From Lachnospiraceae bacterium (lineage in GTDB: Bacteria > Bacillota > Clostridia > Lachnospirales > Lachnospiraceae), in the NCBI GenBank assembly GCA_015057275.1, contig SVEO01000006.1, positions 38,108-102,107 of the forward strand: a stretch of 64,000 nucleotides of DNA, read 5' to 3'. The notes below the pieces were generated by a model, which was given only the letters and a program-made list of their open reading frames with translations, did no database searches and had not been told where the DNA came from. The number at the start of each line of letters is the position of its first letter. Positions within the stretch are counted from its first letter, which is position 1. Both the position numbers and the translations under genes were made by a program. Of the stretch, positions 20,038 to 28,398 are shown piece by piece.

Positions 20038-20904
20038 GTGAGTTTCATTCAAACAGAAAATTTGGTACATGAATATTTTGTGAAAAATGAAGAAGGTAAG
20101 ATTGTGGAAAAACACCGCGCCATTGATGGGGTGGATTTTCTCGTGGAACATGGGCAGTTTATTGCCATTTTGGGCAAAAATGGAAGCGGAAAGACAACGT
20201 TTGCCCGACATATAAATGCACTTCTTACCCCAACGCAGGGCGAAGTGACGGTAAACGGAAGAAACACACGCGATGAATCGTTTTTGTATGAGATTAGAAA
20301 GACAGTTGGCATGGTCTTTCAAAATCCGGACAATCAGATGATTGCTACAACAGTTGAGGAAGAAATTGGCTTTGGTCCGGAAAACCTCGGTTTGCCGACA
20401 GAGGAAATCCGGTGGCGTGTAGATGCTGCATTGCAAGCGGTTGGCATGGAAGAAAAACGACTAGCAGACCCAAATCACTTGTCCGGGGGCGAAAAACAGC
20501 GTACAGCGATTGCAGGCATCTTAGCGATGCAGCCGAATTGCATCATTCTAGATGAGGCAACAGCAATGTTGGACCCGCGCAGCAGAGAAGAACTCATAAA
20601 AGAGGTTTTGCAACTAAAAAGAGAAAAAAATATTACAGTGATCCTCATCACACATGATATTGAAGAAACTGTTTACGCGGATAAGATTTTTGTCATGGAG
20701 CAGGGGATGGTGGTACTTAGCGGCACACCACAGGAACTTTTTGCATCTGAAGATGAGACAAGAAAAAAATATTTGCCACAACTTCCTAAAGTAGTCGAGT
20801 TTGCCAAGCATCTGCGCAAAGAAGGAATATCGCTTCCGTATGATATTCTGACGGAGGAGCAGCTTCTGGCTGCGCTGACAGAGATATTCGGAGGTAACGT
20901 ATGA
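20038..20904 (+). CDS. ecfA1: Energy-coupling factor transporter ATPase EcfA1
   Basis: 288 residues. ABC ATPase with Walker A GKNGSGKT (about 46-53), Q-loop MVFQNPDNQ, signature LSGGEKQR, Walker B IILDEATAMLD and switch ITHD. Powers group II ECF uptake of vitamins and other micronutrients with exchangeable S subunits. GTG 20038 follows GGAAGGAG; the in-frame upstream codons run through the terminator and are rejected. Overlaps ecfA2 by four bases. Confidence 0.94.
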   Translation: MSFIQTENLVHEYFVKNEEGKIVEKHRAIDGVDFLVEHGQFIAILGKNGSGKTTFARHINALLTPTQGEVTVNGRNTRDESFLYEIRKTVGMVFQNPDNQMIATTVEEEIGFGPENLGLPTEEIRWRVDAALQAVGMEEKRLADPNHLSGGEKQRTAIAGILAMQPNCIILDEATAMLDPRSREELIKEVLQLKREKNITVILITHDIEETVYADKIFVMEQGMVVLSGTPQELFASEDETRKKYLPQLPKVVEFAKHLRKEGISLPYDILTEEQLLAALTEIFGGNV

Positions 20905-21782
20905 TACAGATAGAGGTTCAAAATGTGAGCTTTGCGTATGGCAGTGCTGCAACTCGAAAAAATGTATTAAGTAACATTAGCTTGTCGGTGCAGAAGGGTG
21001 AATTTGTGGCAATCGTAGGACCGACCGGGTCCGGGAAATCAACTCTGTTGCAGATGTTCGCCGGAATATTAGCACCCGACCAGGGCAAGATATTGCTTGA
21101 TAGTAAAAATATTAATGAGAAAAATGTATCTAGAAAATGGCTTTGTCATAAAATAGGGCTTGCATTTCAATATCCGGAACGTCAGCTTTTTGAGGAAACG
21201 GTAATAAGAGATGTAATGTTCGGTCCTAAAAATCTCGGTTATAATGATGCCGAAGCGGAAGAACGAGCACGCTTGGTTCTAAAGCAGATGAGAATTACAG
21301 AACGTTGTTTTTACAGCTCACCGTTTCGATTATCCGGCGGAGAACAGCGAAAAGTTGCTTTGGCAGGCATTTTAGCAATGGAGCCGGAAATACTTGTGCT
21401 GGACGAGCCGGCAGCCGGGCTTGATCCTGCAGCAAAACAGGGCTTGATGGAGTTACTAAAAGAGCGGAACGAAGCCGGTCAGACAGTAATCTTTGTCTCA
21501 CACGATATGGATGAGGTGGCAACTTATGCAAAGAGAGTGATTGTTTTGCATGAGGGGCGCATTTTGCAGGATGATGTACCGGAAGTAGTGTTTGCAAATC
21601 ATTACTCATTAGAGAAAATTGGCCTTTCTGTGCCGTTTTCTGCCCGTTTGCGGCATCATTTATGTGAGATGGATATTTTATCAACGGTGGCAGAAAATGG
21701 CTTAAAGTGCGACATTATGAGCGTAAAAGAAGAGGTTGTGACGGCATTTTGCAGAAGGGAGGCCGGTCATGAAACAAATTAG
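20901..21782 (+). CDS. ecfA2: Energy-coupling factor transporter ATPase EcfA2
   Basis: 293 residues. Walker A GPTGSGKS, Q-loop FQYPERQLFE, signature LSGGEQRK, Walker B LVLDEPAAGLD, switch SHD. Forms the heterodimer with EcfA1. ATGA overlap at the start; its 3' end overlaps ecfT by 14 bases. Confidence 0.95.
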   Translation: MIQIEVQNVSFAYGSAATRKNVLSNISLSVQKGEFVAIVGPTGSGKSTLLQMFAGILAPDQGKILLDSKNINEKNVSRKWLCHKIGLAFQYPERQLFEETVIRDVMFGPKNLGYNDAEAEERARLVLKQMRITERCFYSSPFRLSGGEQRKVALAGILAMEPEILVLDEPAAGLDPAAKQGLMELLKERNEAGQTVIFVSHDMDEVATYAKRVIVLHEGRILQDDVPEVVFANHYSLEKIGLSVPFSARLRHHLCEMDILSTVAENGLKCDIMSVKEEVVTAFCRREAGHETN

Positions 21783-22521
21783 GATTGGACAATATTATCC
21801 GGCAGAGTCACTGATTCACAAACTCGACCCGCGTGTGAAATTATTGGCACTAATTCTGTATTTGGTGTTACTTTTTTTGCAAATGGATGTGGCATTTTAC
21901 GGTCTGATGACTTGCAGTGTTATTCTTGTATGGGGACTGTCGGATATCCCGGCAAGTTTGATGAGCAAAACCTTACGCAAAGTCATTCCGCTGCTTATTT
22001 TCACTTCACTTTTTGTATTATTAACAGAAGACGGACTCGTCGGAAGTATGCAACTTTTTGTGCGGCTGGTGCTGACGGTCATTTCTAGCACCAGCCTTGT
22101 GCTGACAACAACTCCTAATGACTTAGCGGACGGCATCGCGAAGGCGTTGCGACCGCTAAATAAAATCGGTGTCCCTGTTGCGGAATTATCGCTGATTCTT
22201 TCAATTGTATTTCGTTTTATCCCCATTTTTATGGAGGAGCTAGATAAAATCCGCAAGGCACAGATGGCGCGCGGCGTTGATTTTGGCGAGGGTAATCTTA
22301 TCGAAAAGGCGCAAAAACTTGTGCCAATCCTTGTGCCGCTCTTTGTCTCGTCCATTCGCCGGGCGAACGAGCTTGCAACCGCCATGGAGGCACGTTGTTA
22401 CCAGGGCGGCGAAAAACGCACCAAGATGAAGCCGTTGCAGTATCAATATCGAGATTATGTTGCGTATGCAATCATTTTGTGCTATTTTATATTCGGTATT
22501 ATAGTAAAAATCGGAGCCTAG
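21769..22521 (+). CDS. ecfT: Energy-coupling factor transporter transmembrane protein EcfT
   Basis: 250 residues with five or so hydrophobic segments and the coupling-helix motifs of EcfT: MARGVDF and, further on, AMEARCY (Ala-Arg-Gly/Ala-Arg-Cys type). Transmits ATP hydrolysis by EcfA1A2 to S subunits. Starts inside ecfA2. Confidence 0.94.
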   Translation: MKQIRIGQYYPAESLIHKLDPRVKLLALILYLVLLFLQMDVAFYGLMTCSVILVWGLSDIPASLMSKTLRKVIPLLIFTSLFVLLTEDGLVGSMQLFVRLVLTVISSTSLVLTTTPNDLADGIAKALRPLNKIGVPVAELSLILSIVFRFIPIFMEELDKIRKAQMARGVDFGEGNLIEKAQKLVPILVPLFVSSIRRANELATAMEARCYQGGEKRTKMKPLQYQYRDYVAYAIILCYFIFGIIVKIGA

Positions 22522-22547
22522 CATGTGCTCCCCAATGAGGAATGAAG

Positions 22548-23303
22548 ATGAAACGAATCAGATTAATCATCGCATATGACGGAACAAATTACTGCGGTTG
22601 GCAGATTCAAAATAACGGAATAACGGTCGAAGAGACGATCAACAAGCATCTTACGGCGTTGCTCGGTGAAGAAATCGCGGTCATTGGTGCCAGTCGAACC
22701 GACTCCGGCGTGCATGCGCTGGGAAACGTGGCCGTATTCGACACAGAGACAAAAATTCCGGCGGAGAAAATTTCCTTCGCGCTCAACCAGCGCCTGCCGG
22801 ACGACATCCGCATTCAAAAGTCGGAAGAAGTGGCAGCGGATTTCCATCCTCGTTTCTGCAACAGTACGAAAACATACGAATACAAAATCTGGAACAGCCA
22901 ATTTATGCGCCCGACCGAGCGTCTGTATTCCTATTTCGTATTTTTACCGCTTGACATCGAAGCGATGAAGCAGGCAGCGACATACCTGCTTGGCGAGCGT
23001 GATTTCATCAGCTTCAGTTCCTCGCACACACAGGTGTTATCCACAATTCGCACGATTTACGACATTGCGGTTGAAAGAGAAGGCAACATGATTACGATTC
23101 GCGTCTCCGGCAACGGCTTCCTATATAACATGGTGCGCCTGATTGCGGGCACGCTCATCAAGGTTGGACTGCACGTGTATCCGGCAGAGCATGTAAAGGA
23201 AATTTTAGAGGCAAAAACGCGCGGACTTGCCGGGCCAAAATCACCTGCCCGAGGCTTGACGCTCATCGGCATCGATTACCACGAAGAAAGCGAAAAAAAG
23301 TAA
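22548..23303 (+). CDS. truA: tRNA pseudouridine(38-40) synthase
   Basis: 251 residues. Catalytic Asp in GASRTDSGVHALGNVA (about 50). Modifies the anticodon stem-loop at positions 38-40. ATG 22548 has GAGG 7 bases upstream; ATG 22542 is too close to it. Confidence 0.95.
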   Translation: MKRIRLIIAYDGTNYCGWQIQNNGITVEETINKHLTALLGEEIAVIGASRTDSGVHALGNVAVFDTETKIPAEKISFALNQRLPDDIRIQKSEEVAADFHPRFCNSTKTYEYKIWNSQFMRPTERLYSYFVFLPLDIEAMKQAATYLLGERDFISFSSSHTQVLSTIRTIYDIAVEREGNMITIRVSGNGFLYNMVRLIAGTLIKVGLHVYPAEHVKEILEAKTRGLAGPKSPARGLTLIGIDYHEESEKK

Positions 23304-23333
23304 AAATTGTGGTAAAATTTATAAAAAAATGTG

Positions 23334-23362
23334 TTGACAGTCTTTCGACCTTATAATATAAT
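23334..23362 (+). promoter_or_regulatory. rplM-rpsI promoter
   Basis: Perfect TTGACA (23334-23339), 17 bases, TATAAT (23357-23362). Confidence 0.88.
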
Positions 23363-23368
23363 AATAAA

Positions 23369-23534
23369 CCGTGACAGCCTGTGTTTTGGCTGTTTATGCG
23401 AAAAATACATATAATAAGCGGTGTTCAAGCCAAAGCCCCGGTAATAACATTTGCGATTTATAGTGTATCTTTCCACGAATTATAAGAATACAGCTAAGCG
23501 CTGTTATGGAAGAGATTTTACAGGAGGTAGACCA
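23369..23534 (+). ncRNA. rplM leader region (candidate L13-type leader)
   Basis: About 165 nt from promoter to rplM. Begins with a CAGCC/GGCTG hairpin near 23374-23391; further pairing TTCCA/TGGAA spans about 23470-23505 before the AGGAGG site. L13 leaders are known in Firmicutes; membership here cannot be tested by eye. Confidence 0.4.
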
Positions 23535-23963
23535 ATGAAGACCTACATGGCTAGTCCAGCAACGATTGAAAGAAAATGGTATGTAGTAGACGCTACAGGA
23601 TATACATTAGGACGTTTGGCATCCGAAATTGCCAAAGTATTAAGAGGTAAGAACAAGCCTCAGTTTACACCACACATTGACACAGGTGACTATGTTATTG
23701 TTGTAAACGCTGACAAGGTAAAAGTAACCGGTAAGAAGATGGAGCAGAAGATTTACTACAATCACTCCGATTATGTTGGCGGTATGAGAGAAACAAAGTT
23801 AAGCGAAATGATGGCTAAGAAGCCTGAGAAGGTGATGGAGCTCGCTGTTAAGGGTATGCTTCCAAAGGGACCTTTAGGAAGAGAAATGATCACAAAGCTT
23901 CATGTATACGCAGGTGCTGAACATCCACACGCAGCACAGAAGCCAGAAGTTTTAACATTTTAA
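23535..23963 (+). CDS. rplM: 50S ribosomal protein L13
   Basis: 142 residues, [20 protein letters not shown] start after AGGAGG. The in-frame extension upstream crosses the leader and is not coding. Confidence 0.97.
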   Translation: MKTYMASPATIERKWYVVDATGYTLGRLASEIAKVLRGKNKPQFTPHIDTGDYVIVVNADKVKVTGKKMEQKIYYNHSDYVGGMRETKLSEMMAKKPEKVMELAVKGMLPKGPLGREMITKLHVYAGAEHPHAAQKPEVLTF

Positions 23964-23988
23964 GGGAACCGGAAGGAGGAAATAGAAC

Positions 23989-24381
23989 ATGGCAACAGCA
24001 AAGTTTTACGGAACCGGTAGAAGAAAGAGCAGCATTGCTAGAGTATATTTAGTACCGGGTACAGGTAATATCACAATCAATAAAAGAGACATCGACAACT
24101 ACTTCGGTTTAGAGACATTAAAAGTAGTAGTTCGTCAGCCATTAGAATTAACAGGTACAGCTGACAAGTACGACGTACTCGTAAACGTACACGGCGGCGG
24201 TACAACAGGTCAGGCCGGTGCAATCAGACACGGTATCTCCAGAGCATTACTTCAGGCTGATGCAGAAATGCGTCCGGCATTGAAGAAGGCTGGCTTCTTA
24301 ACAAGAGACCCTCGTATGAAGGAAAGAAAGAAGTACGGCTTAAAGGCTGCGAGAAGAGCACCTCAGTTCAGCAAGAGATAG
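23989..24381 (+). CDS. rpsI: 30S ribosomal protein S9
   Basis: 130 residues ending APQFSKR, the tail that touches P-site tRNA. The 3' end of rpsI is a known integration site for mobile elements in Firmicutes, and an integrase gene lies just downstream; no duplicated rpsI end was found. Confidence 0.97.
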   Translation: MATAKFYGTGRRKSSIARVYLVPGTGNITINKRDIDNYFGLETLKVVVRQPLELTGTADKYDVLVNVHGGGTTGQAGAIRHGISRALLQADAEMRPALKKAGFLTRDPRMKERKKYGLKAARRAPQFSKR

Positions 24382-24397
24382 TTCGAGAGCAAAAATC

Positions 24398-24445
24398 AAT
24401 CCCACAGATTCAAGGAAATCCTTGGATTTGTGGGATTTTTCTTTT
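24398..24445 (+). terminator. Terminator after rpsI
   Basis: 18-base arms (24398-24415 and 24420-24437) with a 4-base loop, then a T run. Marks the last clearly host sequence before the mobile element. Confidence 0.9.
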
Positions 24446-24472
24446 TGTGCGTTTGGGTGCATTTTTATCTGT

Positions 24473-24505
24473 TAGTAACAAGATAGTAACAAAATAGTAA
24501 CACTG
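24473..24505. repeat. Three 11-bp tandem repeats at the element's left end
   Basis: TAGTAACAAGA (24473-24483), TAGTAACAAAA (24484-24494), TAGTAACACTG (24495-24505). Their position, between the rpsI terminator and the integrase module, suggests integrase arm sites or an attachment region. Confidence 0.55.
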
Positions 24506-24507
24506 TT

Positions 24508-24852
24508 TCAGGTGTCTTGTGCAAGACTTTTGTTGTCTTGTGCAAGACACTTTCTGATTTCCAGTTTGGTTCTGCAATGAATGATTCTTCCATCTTTGAA
24601 ATAGACATCATATCCATCATGTGTGTTCCCTTTGATGGTCAGAATCTTTTCCCTGGACTTTTCTGCAAGCTGCATATTGTCAAACAATCCTTCCTGGTCT
24701 TTCATCACCAGGTGCAGAAAGTATTTGTTCATAGACATTCCCTTGTCTGCTGCAAGGTCTTTGATGACCTGCTTCATTCCCTTTGGAACTGAAAAATTGA
24801 TTCTTTCATAGTGTTCTGCATTGAACTGATTCTTGTATGTTGTTCGGTTCAT
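24508..24852 (-). CDS. Small ribbon-helix-helix-like protein next to the integrase
   Basis: 114 residues. RINFSVPKGMKQVIKDLAAD followed by a second helix (KGMSMNKYFLHLVMK) looks like an Arc/MetJ-type DNA-binding domain. The remainder is unrecognised. ATG 24852 follows AGAAGG; the TTG at 24870 that overlaps the integrase stop is less likely. Near the 3' end a 14-base GTCTTG-TG-CAAGAC inverted repeat occurs twice (24513-24526 and 24536-24549), so the C terminus reads LAQDNKSLAQDT. May assist integration or excision. Confidence 0.7.
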   Translation of the reverse strand: MNRTTYKNQFNAEHYERINFSVPKGMKQVIKDLAADKGMSMNKYFLHLVMKDQEGLFDNMQLAEKSREKILTIKGNTHDGYDVYFKDGRIIHCRTKLEIRKCLAQDNKSLAQDT

Positions 24853-24866
24853 CAGCACACCTTCTT

Positions 24867-25958
24867 TCAAATCTTGTTGATTGCTTCCAGTTTGATTGGA
24901 AGTTCAAGATGTGTATAAACAATTTGTGTGACATTCTGTCCTTTGTGACCAACAATCTTCTGAACAATTCTTTCATCCACCTTTGCTTCTGTCAGCAAGC
25001 TGACACAGGTGTGTCTTGTGTCATGTGGTCGGTGTCCATCATAGACAGGTTCTTTTTTCCCTTCTTCAATCACATATTTTCCCATGTTCATTTGAAGCAT
25101 CAATGGAATCCAGTATGAATCATAATAATTTCTATATGTGAAAGGTTTTTCATCAGGTGTGCAAATTAGATGGTCACAGTCCTTCTTCATCCAGTATTCA
25201 AAGAAAGGAACAACCTTTTCTGCAATGGGAACTTCCCTGATGCCTGCACTGGTTTTTGATTCCTGGACAAAGAACCATCTTTCATCCAGGTGAACATCTT
25301 CCTTTTTCAGTTCCAACAGTTCACCAATTCGCAATCCAGTGTATATTAGAATCAGGACAACAGAAATATATTGATTTGAAGGTTGTGCATCCCACAGTTG
25401 TTTGGTTTCCTTCTTGGTGAATGGTTGTCTATTGTATGCATTTGGATTCCCTGGTTTGCTGATGTCCACAAATTTGACCATTTCCCTTTTATCAGGTGTC
25501 ACAATTTCATGAATCACAGCATAATCATACATCAGACCAAACATGTTTTTCAGGGTCTTCAATGTTGGGGTGTTCTTCCCTGATTCATCACAAACCTTTT
25601 GCAGGTGGTCAAGTTTGATTTCAACAAATTTCATTTCCCAAATATCTTTGCAGGTTTTGAATGCTGCTTTATATCCATTTGTGTCCTTGATTTTTTCAAA
25701 GTGAATGTCAGACCATTTTTCATAGACTTCTGCAAAGGTGATTGTGTCCAGGTGCAGGTCATAAGGGTCTTCATTATATGCTGCAAGTGCTTGAAGTGCT
25801 TCTGTTCTGGTTGCATAAAATCCAATGAATTCATAGATAGGATATGACTTCATTTTTTCAGGCACTTGTTTCCATCCAACAGTTTTTCTGACTGCCCAGG
25901 GTTTTCTTCTTTTCCCTGACAGCTTGTAAACTGAACCATATTTATTTGGCAATTTCAT
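24867..25958 (-). CDS. Tyrosine recombinase/integrase
   Basis: About 363 residues. Core-binding domain in the middle; catalytic set visible as Arg in TGLRIGELLELK, HxxR in HDTRHTCVS, GHKG, and the nucleophile Tyr in IVYTHL near the C terminus. Integrates and excises the element by site-specific recombination. ATG 25958 is preceded by AAAGGATG; ATG 25967 is possible, and an open frame continues to 26072 across an inverted repeat. Almost no CpG and only AGA/AGG-type arginine codons. Confidence 0.9.
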   Translation of the reverse strand: MKLPNKYGSVYKLSGKRRKPWAVRKTVGWKQVPEKMKSYPIYEFIGFYATRTEALQALAAYNEDPYDLHLDTITFAEVYEKWSDIHFEKIKDTNGYKAAFKTCKDIWEMKFVEIKLDHLQKVCDESGKNTPTLKTLKNMFGLMYDYAVIHEIVTPDKREMVKFVDISKPGNPNAYNRQPFTKKETKQLWDAQPSNQYISVVLILIYTGLRIGELLELKKEDVHLDERWFFVQESKTSAGIREVPIAEKVVPFFEYWMKKDCDHLICTPDEKPFTYRNYYDSYWIPLMLQMNMGKYVIEEGKKEPVYDGHRPHDTRHTCVSLLTEAKVDERIVQKIVGHKGQNVTQIVYTHLELPIKLEAINKI

Positions 25959-25981
25959 TTTCTTCATCCTTTCATTTTTCA

Positions 25982-26028
25982 GGATGAAATGGTATAATAT
26001 AGATTGGTATTTGGTGACCATTTCATCC
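25982..26028 (-). promoter_or_regulatory. Inverted repeat spanning the integrase 5' region
   Basis: GGATGAAATGGT (25982-25993) and ACCATTTCATCC (26017-26028) are perfect 12-bp arms separated by 23 bases. On the minus strand the interval holds a TATATTATAC stretch usable as a -10 region. Could be an operator or an mRNA hairpin controlling integrase. Confidence 0.5.
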
Positions 26029-26091
26029 AGTTGATTTGGTTTCCATCCTTTGACCCTTGGGTGTTGCAGCATCCAGGGGTCTTTTTCTGTT

Positions 26092-26463
26092 TTATAGTGA
26101 AATGTGGTCAGGTGAATCAGAAGAAAACTGCATCTTCAAGAATTCACCATATTCTTTTGCAGTTCCCCAAAATGCAAGGAATCCTTTGTCATACTGGATG
26201 ACCAAATAATATTTCTTGATTCCTTTTGCTTTGGATGTGGACACTGCATTTCCATGATATTTCAGCATGAATCTTTCTTCTTCCATTGCACTGATGGATG
26301 TGATTCTACTTCTTTCCAATGTGACAGTTGTTTCAGGTTTGATTCTTTTGACAGTCAGCATTTGTTCATCCAGTTCCAGTCTACAAGGATAATCTGTTGC
26401 AAATTGTGCAATCCCTTCATAATGCTGAACAGCAAGTCCTGATTCTTTCTTTTTTCCAAACAT
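26092..26463 (-). CDS. Small unknown protein, possibly PH-like
   Basis: 123 residues starting MFGKKKESGL after AAAGGAAG. Alternating beta-strand pattern with RLELDEQMLTVKRIKPETTV and a C-terminal helix (WGTAKEYGEFLKMQF) resembles small bacterial PH-like domains. Similar-sized proteins sit beside integrases in phages and integrative elements, but I do not recognise a function. Confidence 0.6.
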   Translation of the reverse strand: MFGKKKESGLAVQHYEGIAQFATDYPCRLELDEQMLTVKRIKPETTVTLERSRITSISAMEEERFMLKYHGNAVSTSKAKGIKKYYLVIQYDKGFLAFWGTAKEYGEFLKMQFSSDSPDHISL

Positions 26464-26755
26464 GTTGAATCTTCCTTTCAATCTTGAATTTGTGAAAAGC
26501 CTTTTATCTTCAAGGGTTTTCAGGATTTGTTGGTGTTCCTGAATTCAAGATGTGTTGGTTTTTATTTATTATAGATAATTTTTAGGAAATCATTGATTTT
26601 TGATGATTTCTGACTATCAAATAATAAATAAGTGAAAACAATCTTGACATCTTGAATTTCCCTTTATTTTCAAGGGTTTTGAAAACTTGACATCTTGAAT
26701 TTCATCTTGATTCAATCTTGAATTTCAGATGAAAAATCCACAACAATGATGTTTC
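26464..26755. repeat. Repeat-rich noncoding region with a large hairpin inside the element
   Basis: No gene. The 18-bp CTTGACATCTTGAATTTC occurs at 26643-26660 and 26686-26703; ATCTTGAATTT-type copies also occur at 26481-26491 and 26715-26726. TTCAAGGGTTTT occurs at 26509-26520 and 26669-26680. An AT-rich hairpin pairs 26562-26577 with 26615-26631 and GAAATCAT (26586-26593) with ATGATTTC (26603-26610). Looks like an origin, transfer site or multi-site operator. Contains no CpG. Confidence 0.65.
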
Positions 26756-27172
26756 CTATGCGTTCTTTGATTCTTTTTTCCAGTCTTCCATTTCAGTATA
26801 TTTTGGAAGTTGGGTCAAGTCATCCAAATCTTCCAATGCTTTTGTTTTGCCTGCTTTGTTCAGTTCCTGGAACATGTGCAGCATTTGAACAGCTTCTTTT
26901 CCAAAATGCTTCTGAACCAATTCAAGTGCTTTGGTTTCTTCTGCAATCTTTGGTGAATCAAATCTGTCATCAAAGCACATCAATTCACAAGGGGAAACAC
27001 CAAAAATCTTTGCAAGCTGCTGAATGTGATTTCTTTTGATGTTTTCAACCTGACCTGTTTCCCATTTGTTGACTGCTGCCCTGTTCACAGGTGGATTCAA
27101 TCTTTTTCCAAGTTCTTCTTGGGAAAGTTTCATTTCTTCCCTTAAATGTTTGATATACATGCCCATTGTCAT
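26756..27172 (-). CDS. XRE-family repressor of the element
   Basis: 138 residues. N-terminal Cro/CI helix-turn-helix: IKHLREEMKLSQEELGKRLN...AAVNKWETGQ (about 5-55). The C-terminal half is helical and unrecognised. Divergent from the methyltransferase gene, with palindromic sites in the shared 185-bp interval; it probably regulates both directions. ATG 27172 sits about 10 bases after AAAGGA. Confidence 0.85.
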   Translation of the reverse strand: MTMGMYIKHLREEMKLSQEELGKRLNPPVNRAAVNKWETGQVENIKRNHIQQLAKIFGVSPCELMCFDDRFDSPKIAEETKALELVQKHFGKEAVQMLHMFQELNKAGKTKALEDLDDLTQLPKYTEMEDWKKESKNA

Positions 27173-27208
27173 GATGGTCACATCCTTTCTTTATGTAGTT
27201 GTATCTTA

Positions 27209-27237
27209 ATAATAGCATATTTTTGAACCTTTTTCAA
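27209..27237 (-). promoter_or_regulatory. Repressor promoter
   Basis: On the minus strand TTGAAA (27237-27232), 17 bases, TATTAT (27214-27209). A half operator TGTATCTT (27200-27207) lies just downstream, consistent with autorepression. Confidence 0.6.
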
Positions 27238-27277
27238 TTTTTCTTGAAAAAATATCTTAAAAATTTTCAAAAACCTA

Positions 27278-27306
27278 TTGACAAATAAAAAGATACAGAT
27301 TAAAAT
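27278..27306 (+). promoter_or_regulatory. Methyltransferase operon promoter
   Basis: TTGACA (27278-27283), 17 bases, TAAAAT (27301-27306). A half site AGATACA lies in the spacer (27291-27297) and a full palindrome starts 4 bases after the -10. Confidence 0.75.
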
Positions 27307-27309
27307 AAA

Positions 27310-27328
27310 TGTATCTTCGGAAGATACA
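27310..27328. promoter_or_regulatory. Palindromic operator copy A
   Basis: TGTATCTT-CGG-AAGATACA, perfect 8-bp arms, over the transcription start region of the methyltransferase gene. Related sites occur at 28362-28380 and 28853-28871. Confidence 0.7.
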
Positions 27329-27357
27329 ACCGAAAAAGAAAGGAAGGTTCAAGAAAA

Positions 27358-28359
27358 ATGATAAACTATTTGAGTTTATTTAGTGGAATAGGTGCTTTTG
27401 AATCTGCAATGAGAAATTTACAAATTCCATTCAATCTTGTAGGTTATTGTGAAATAGCAGATGCACCTGCAACAGCTTATTCCATGATTCAAAAAGTTCC
27501 AATGTCTTTGAATTATGGTGATATTACAAAGATTGATGAAACAAAACTTCCCAAAGTTGATTTCATTACATATGGATTTCCTTGTCAGGATATATCATGG
27601 GCAGGAAAGCAACAAGGATTTGAAAATGAAGATGGTGAAAAAACCAGGTCAGGTCTTTTCTTTGATGCTGCAAGAATTATCAAAGCAACACAACCAATTG
27701 TTGCAATTGCAGAAAATGTGAAACCTTTGGTTGGACAAAAGTTCAAGAAAGAATTCCAAGCAGTTCTTGAAACACTTGAAGATGCAGGATATAACAATTA
27801 TTGGTCTGTTCTTAAAGCATCAGATTATAATGTTGCACAGGATAGAGAAAGAGTGTTCATTGTTAGTATTAGAAAAGATTGTGACACAGGTGTGTTTGAA
27901 TTTCCAAAGAAATTGGAATTGAAAAAAGTGTTGAAAGATTATCTTGAAACAAATGTGGATGAAAGATATTATTTGACATCAGTTCAGTTGAATAACATTT
28001 ATCATTGGAAAGCACAACAAAGACCATTGAAAAGAATCCTTGGAATGAACAGCACTTGTCCAACACTTACTGCAAGGGGTGCAGGTGAATATCACAGTGG
28101 AATGATTCTTCTGTCAGAAGATTTTATGGACACACAAAATTGTGATGATGAAATATCCATTCAGAATCTACATTGTAGAGTTCTGACAGAGAGAGAGAGC
28201 TTTCGTGTAATGGGTTTTAATGATTCAGAATTTGATTCAATTGAAAAGCATTTCAAGAAAGCTGATATATACAAGATGGCAGGAAATTCAATTGTGGTTG
28301 ATGTCGCAGAAGAACTGCTTTGTATGTTATTTGATGAAGATGGAAATTTTTTTGTTTAG
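27358..28359 (+). CDS. Solitary DNA (cytosine-5) methyltransferase
   Basis: 333 residues. C5-MTase motifs in order: I LSLFSGIGAFE (5-15), IV with catalytic Cys in GFPCQDIS (about 73-80), VI ENVKPL (about 121-126), VIII QDRERVF (about 161-167), a variable target-recognition stretch, IX-like RVLTERESFRVMGF and X AGNSIVV (about 308). Transfers methyl from SAM to cytosine C5. No restriction endonuclease is recognisable beside it. The gene has two CpGs in 1 kb, both near its 3' end. It may protect the element from host restriction or act as an orphan epigenetic regulator. Confidence 0.93.
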   Translation: MINYLSLFSGIGAFESAMRNLQIPFNLVGYCEIADAPATAYSMIQKVPMSLNYGDITKIDETKLPKVDFITYGFPCQDISWAGKQQGFENEDGEKTRSGLFFDAARIIKATQPIVAIAENVKPLVGQKFKKEFQAVLETLEDAGYNNYWSVLKASDYNVAQDRERVFIVSIRKDCDTGVFEFPKKLELKKVLKDYLETNVDERYYLTSVQLNNIYHWKAQQRPLKRILGMNSTCPTLTARGAGEYHSGMILLSEDFMDTQNCDDEISIQNLHCRVLTERESFRVMGFNDSEFDSIEKHFKKADIYKMAGNSIVVDVAEELLCMLFDEDGNFFV

Positions 28360-28361
28360 AA

Positions 28362-28380
28362 TGTATCTGCAAAAGATACA
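28362..28380. promoter_or_regulatory. Palindromic site copy B
   Basis: TGTATCT-GCAAA-AGATACA, 2 bases after the methyltransferase stop and just before the next gene's ribosome-binding site AGAAAGGAAAGG. A further half site TGTATCTT (28393-28400) overlaps the next start codon. Confidence 0.6.
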
Positions 28381-28398
28381 AGAAAGGAAAGGTGTATC

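Noticed and set aside
19975..20436. 153-residue minus-strand ORF over ecfA1
   Set aside because: It overlaps the terminator and the ATPase gene and shows no ribosome-binding site or family features.
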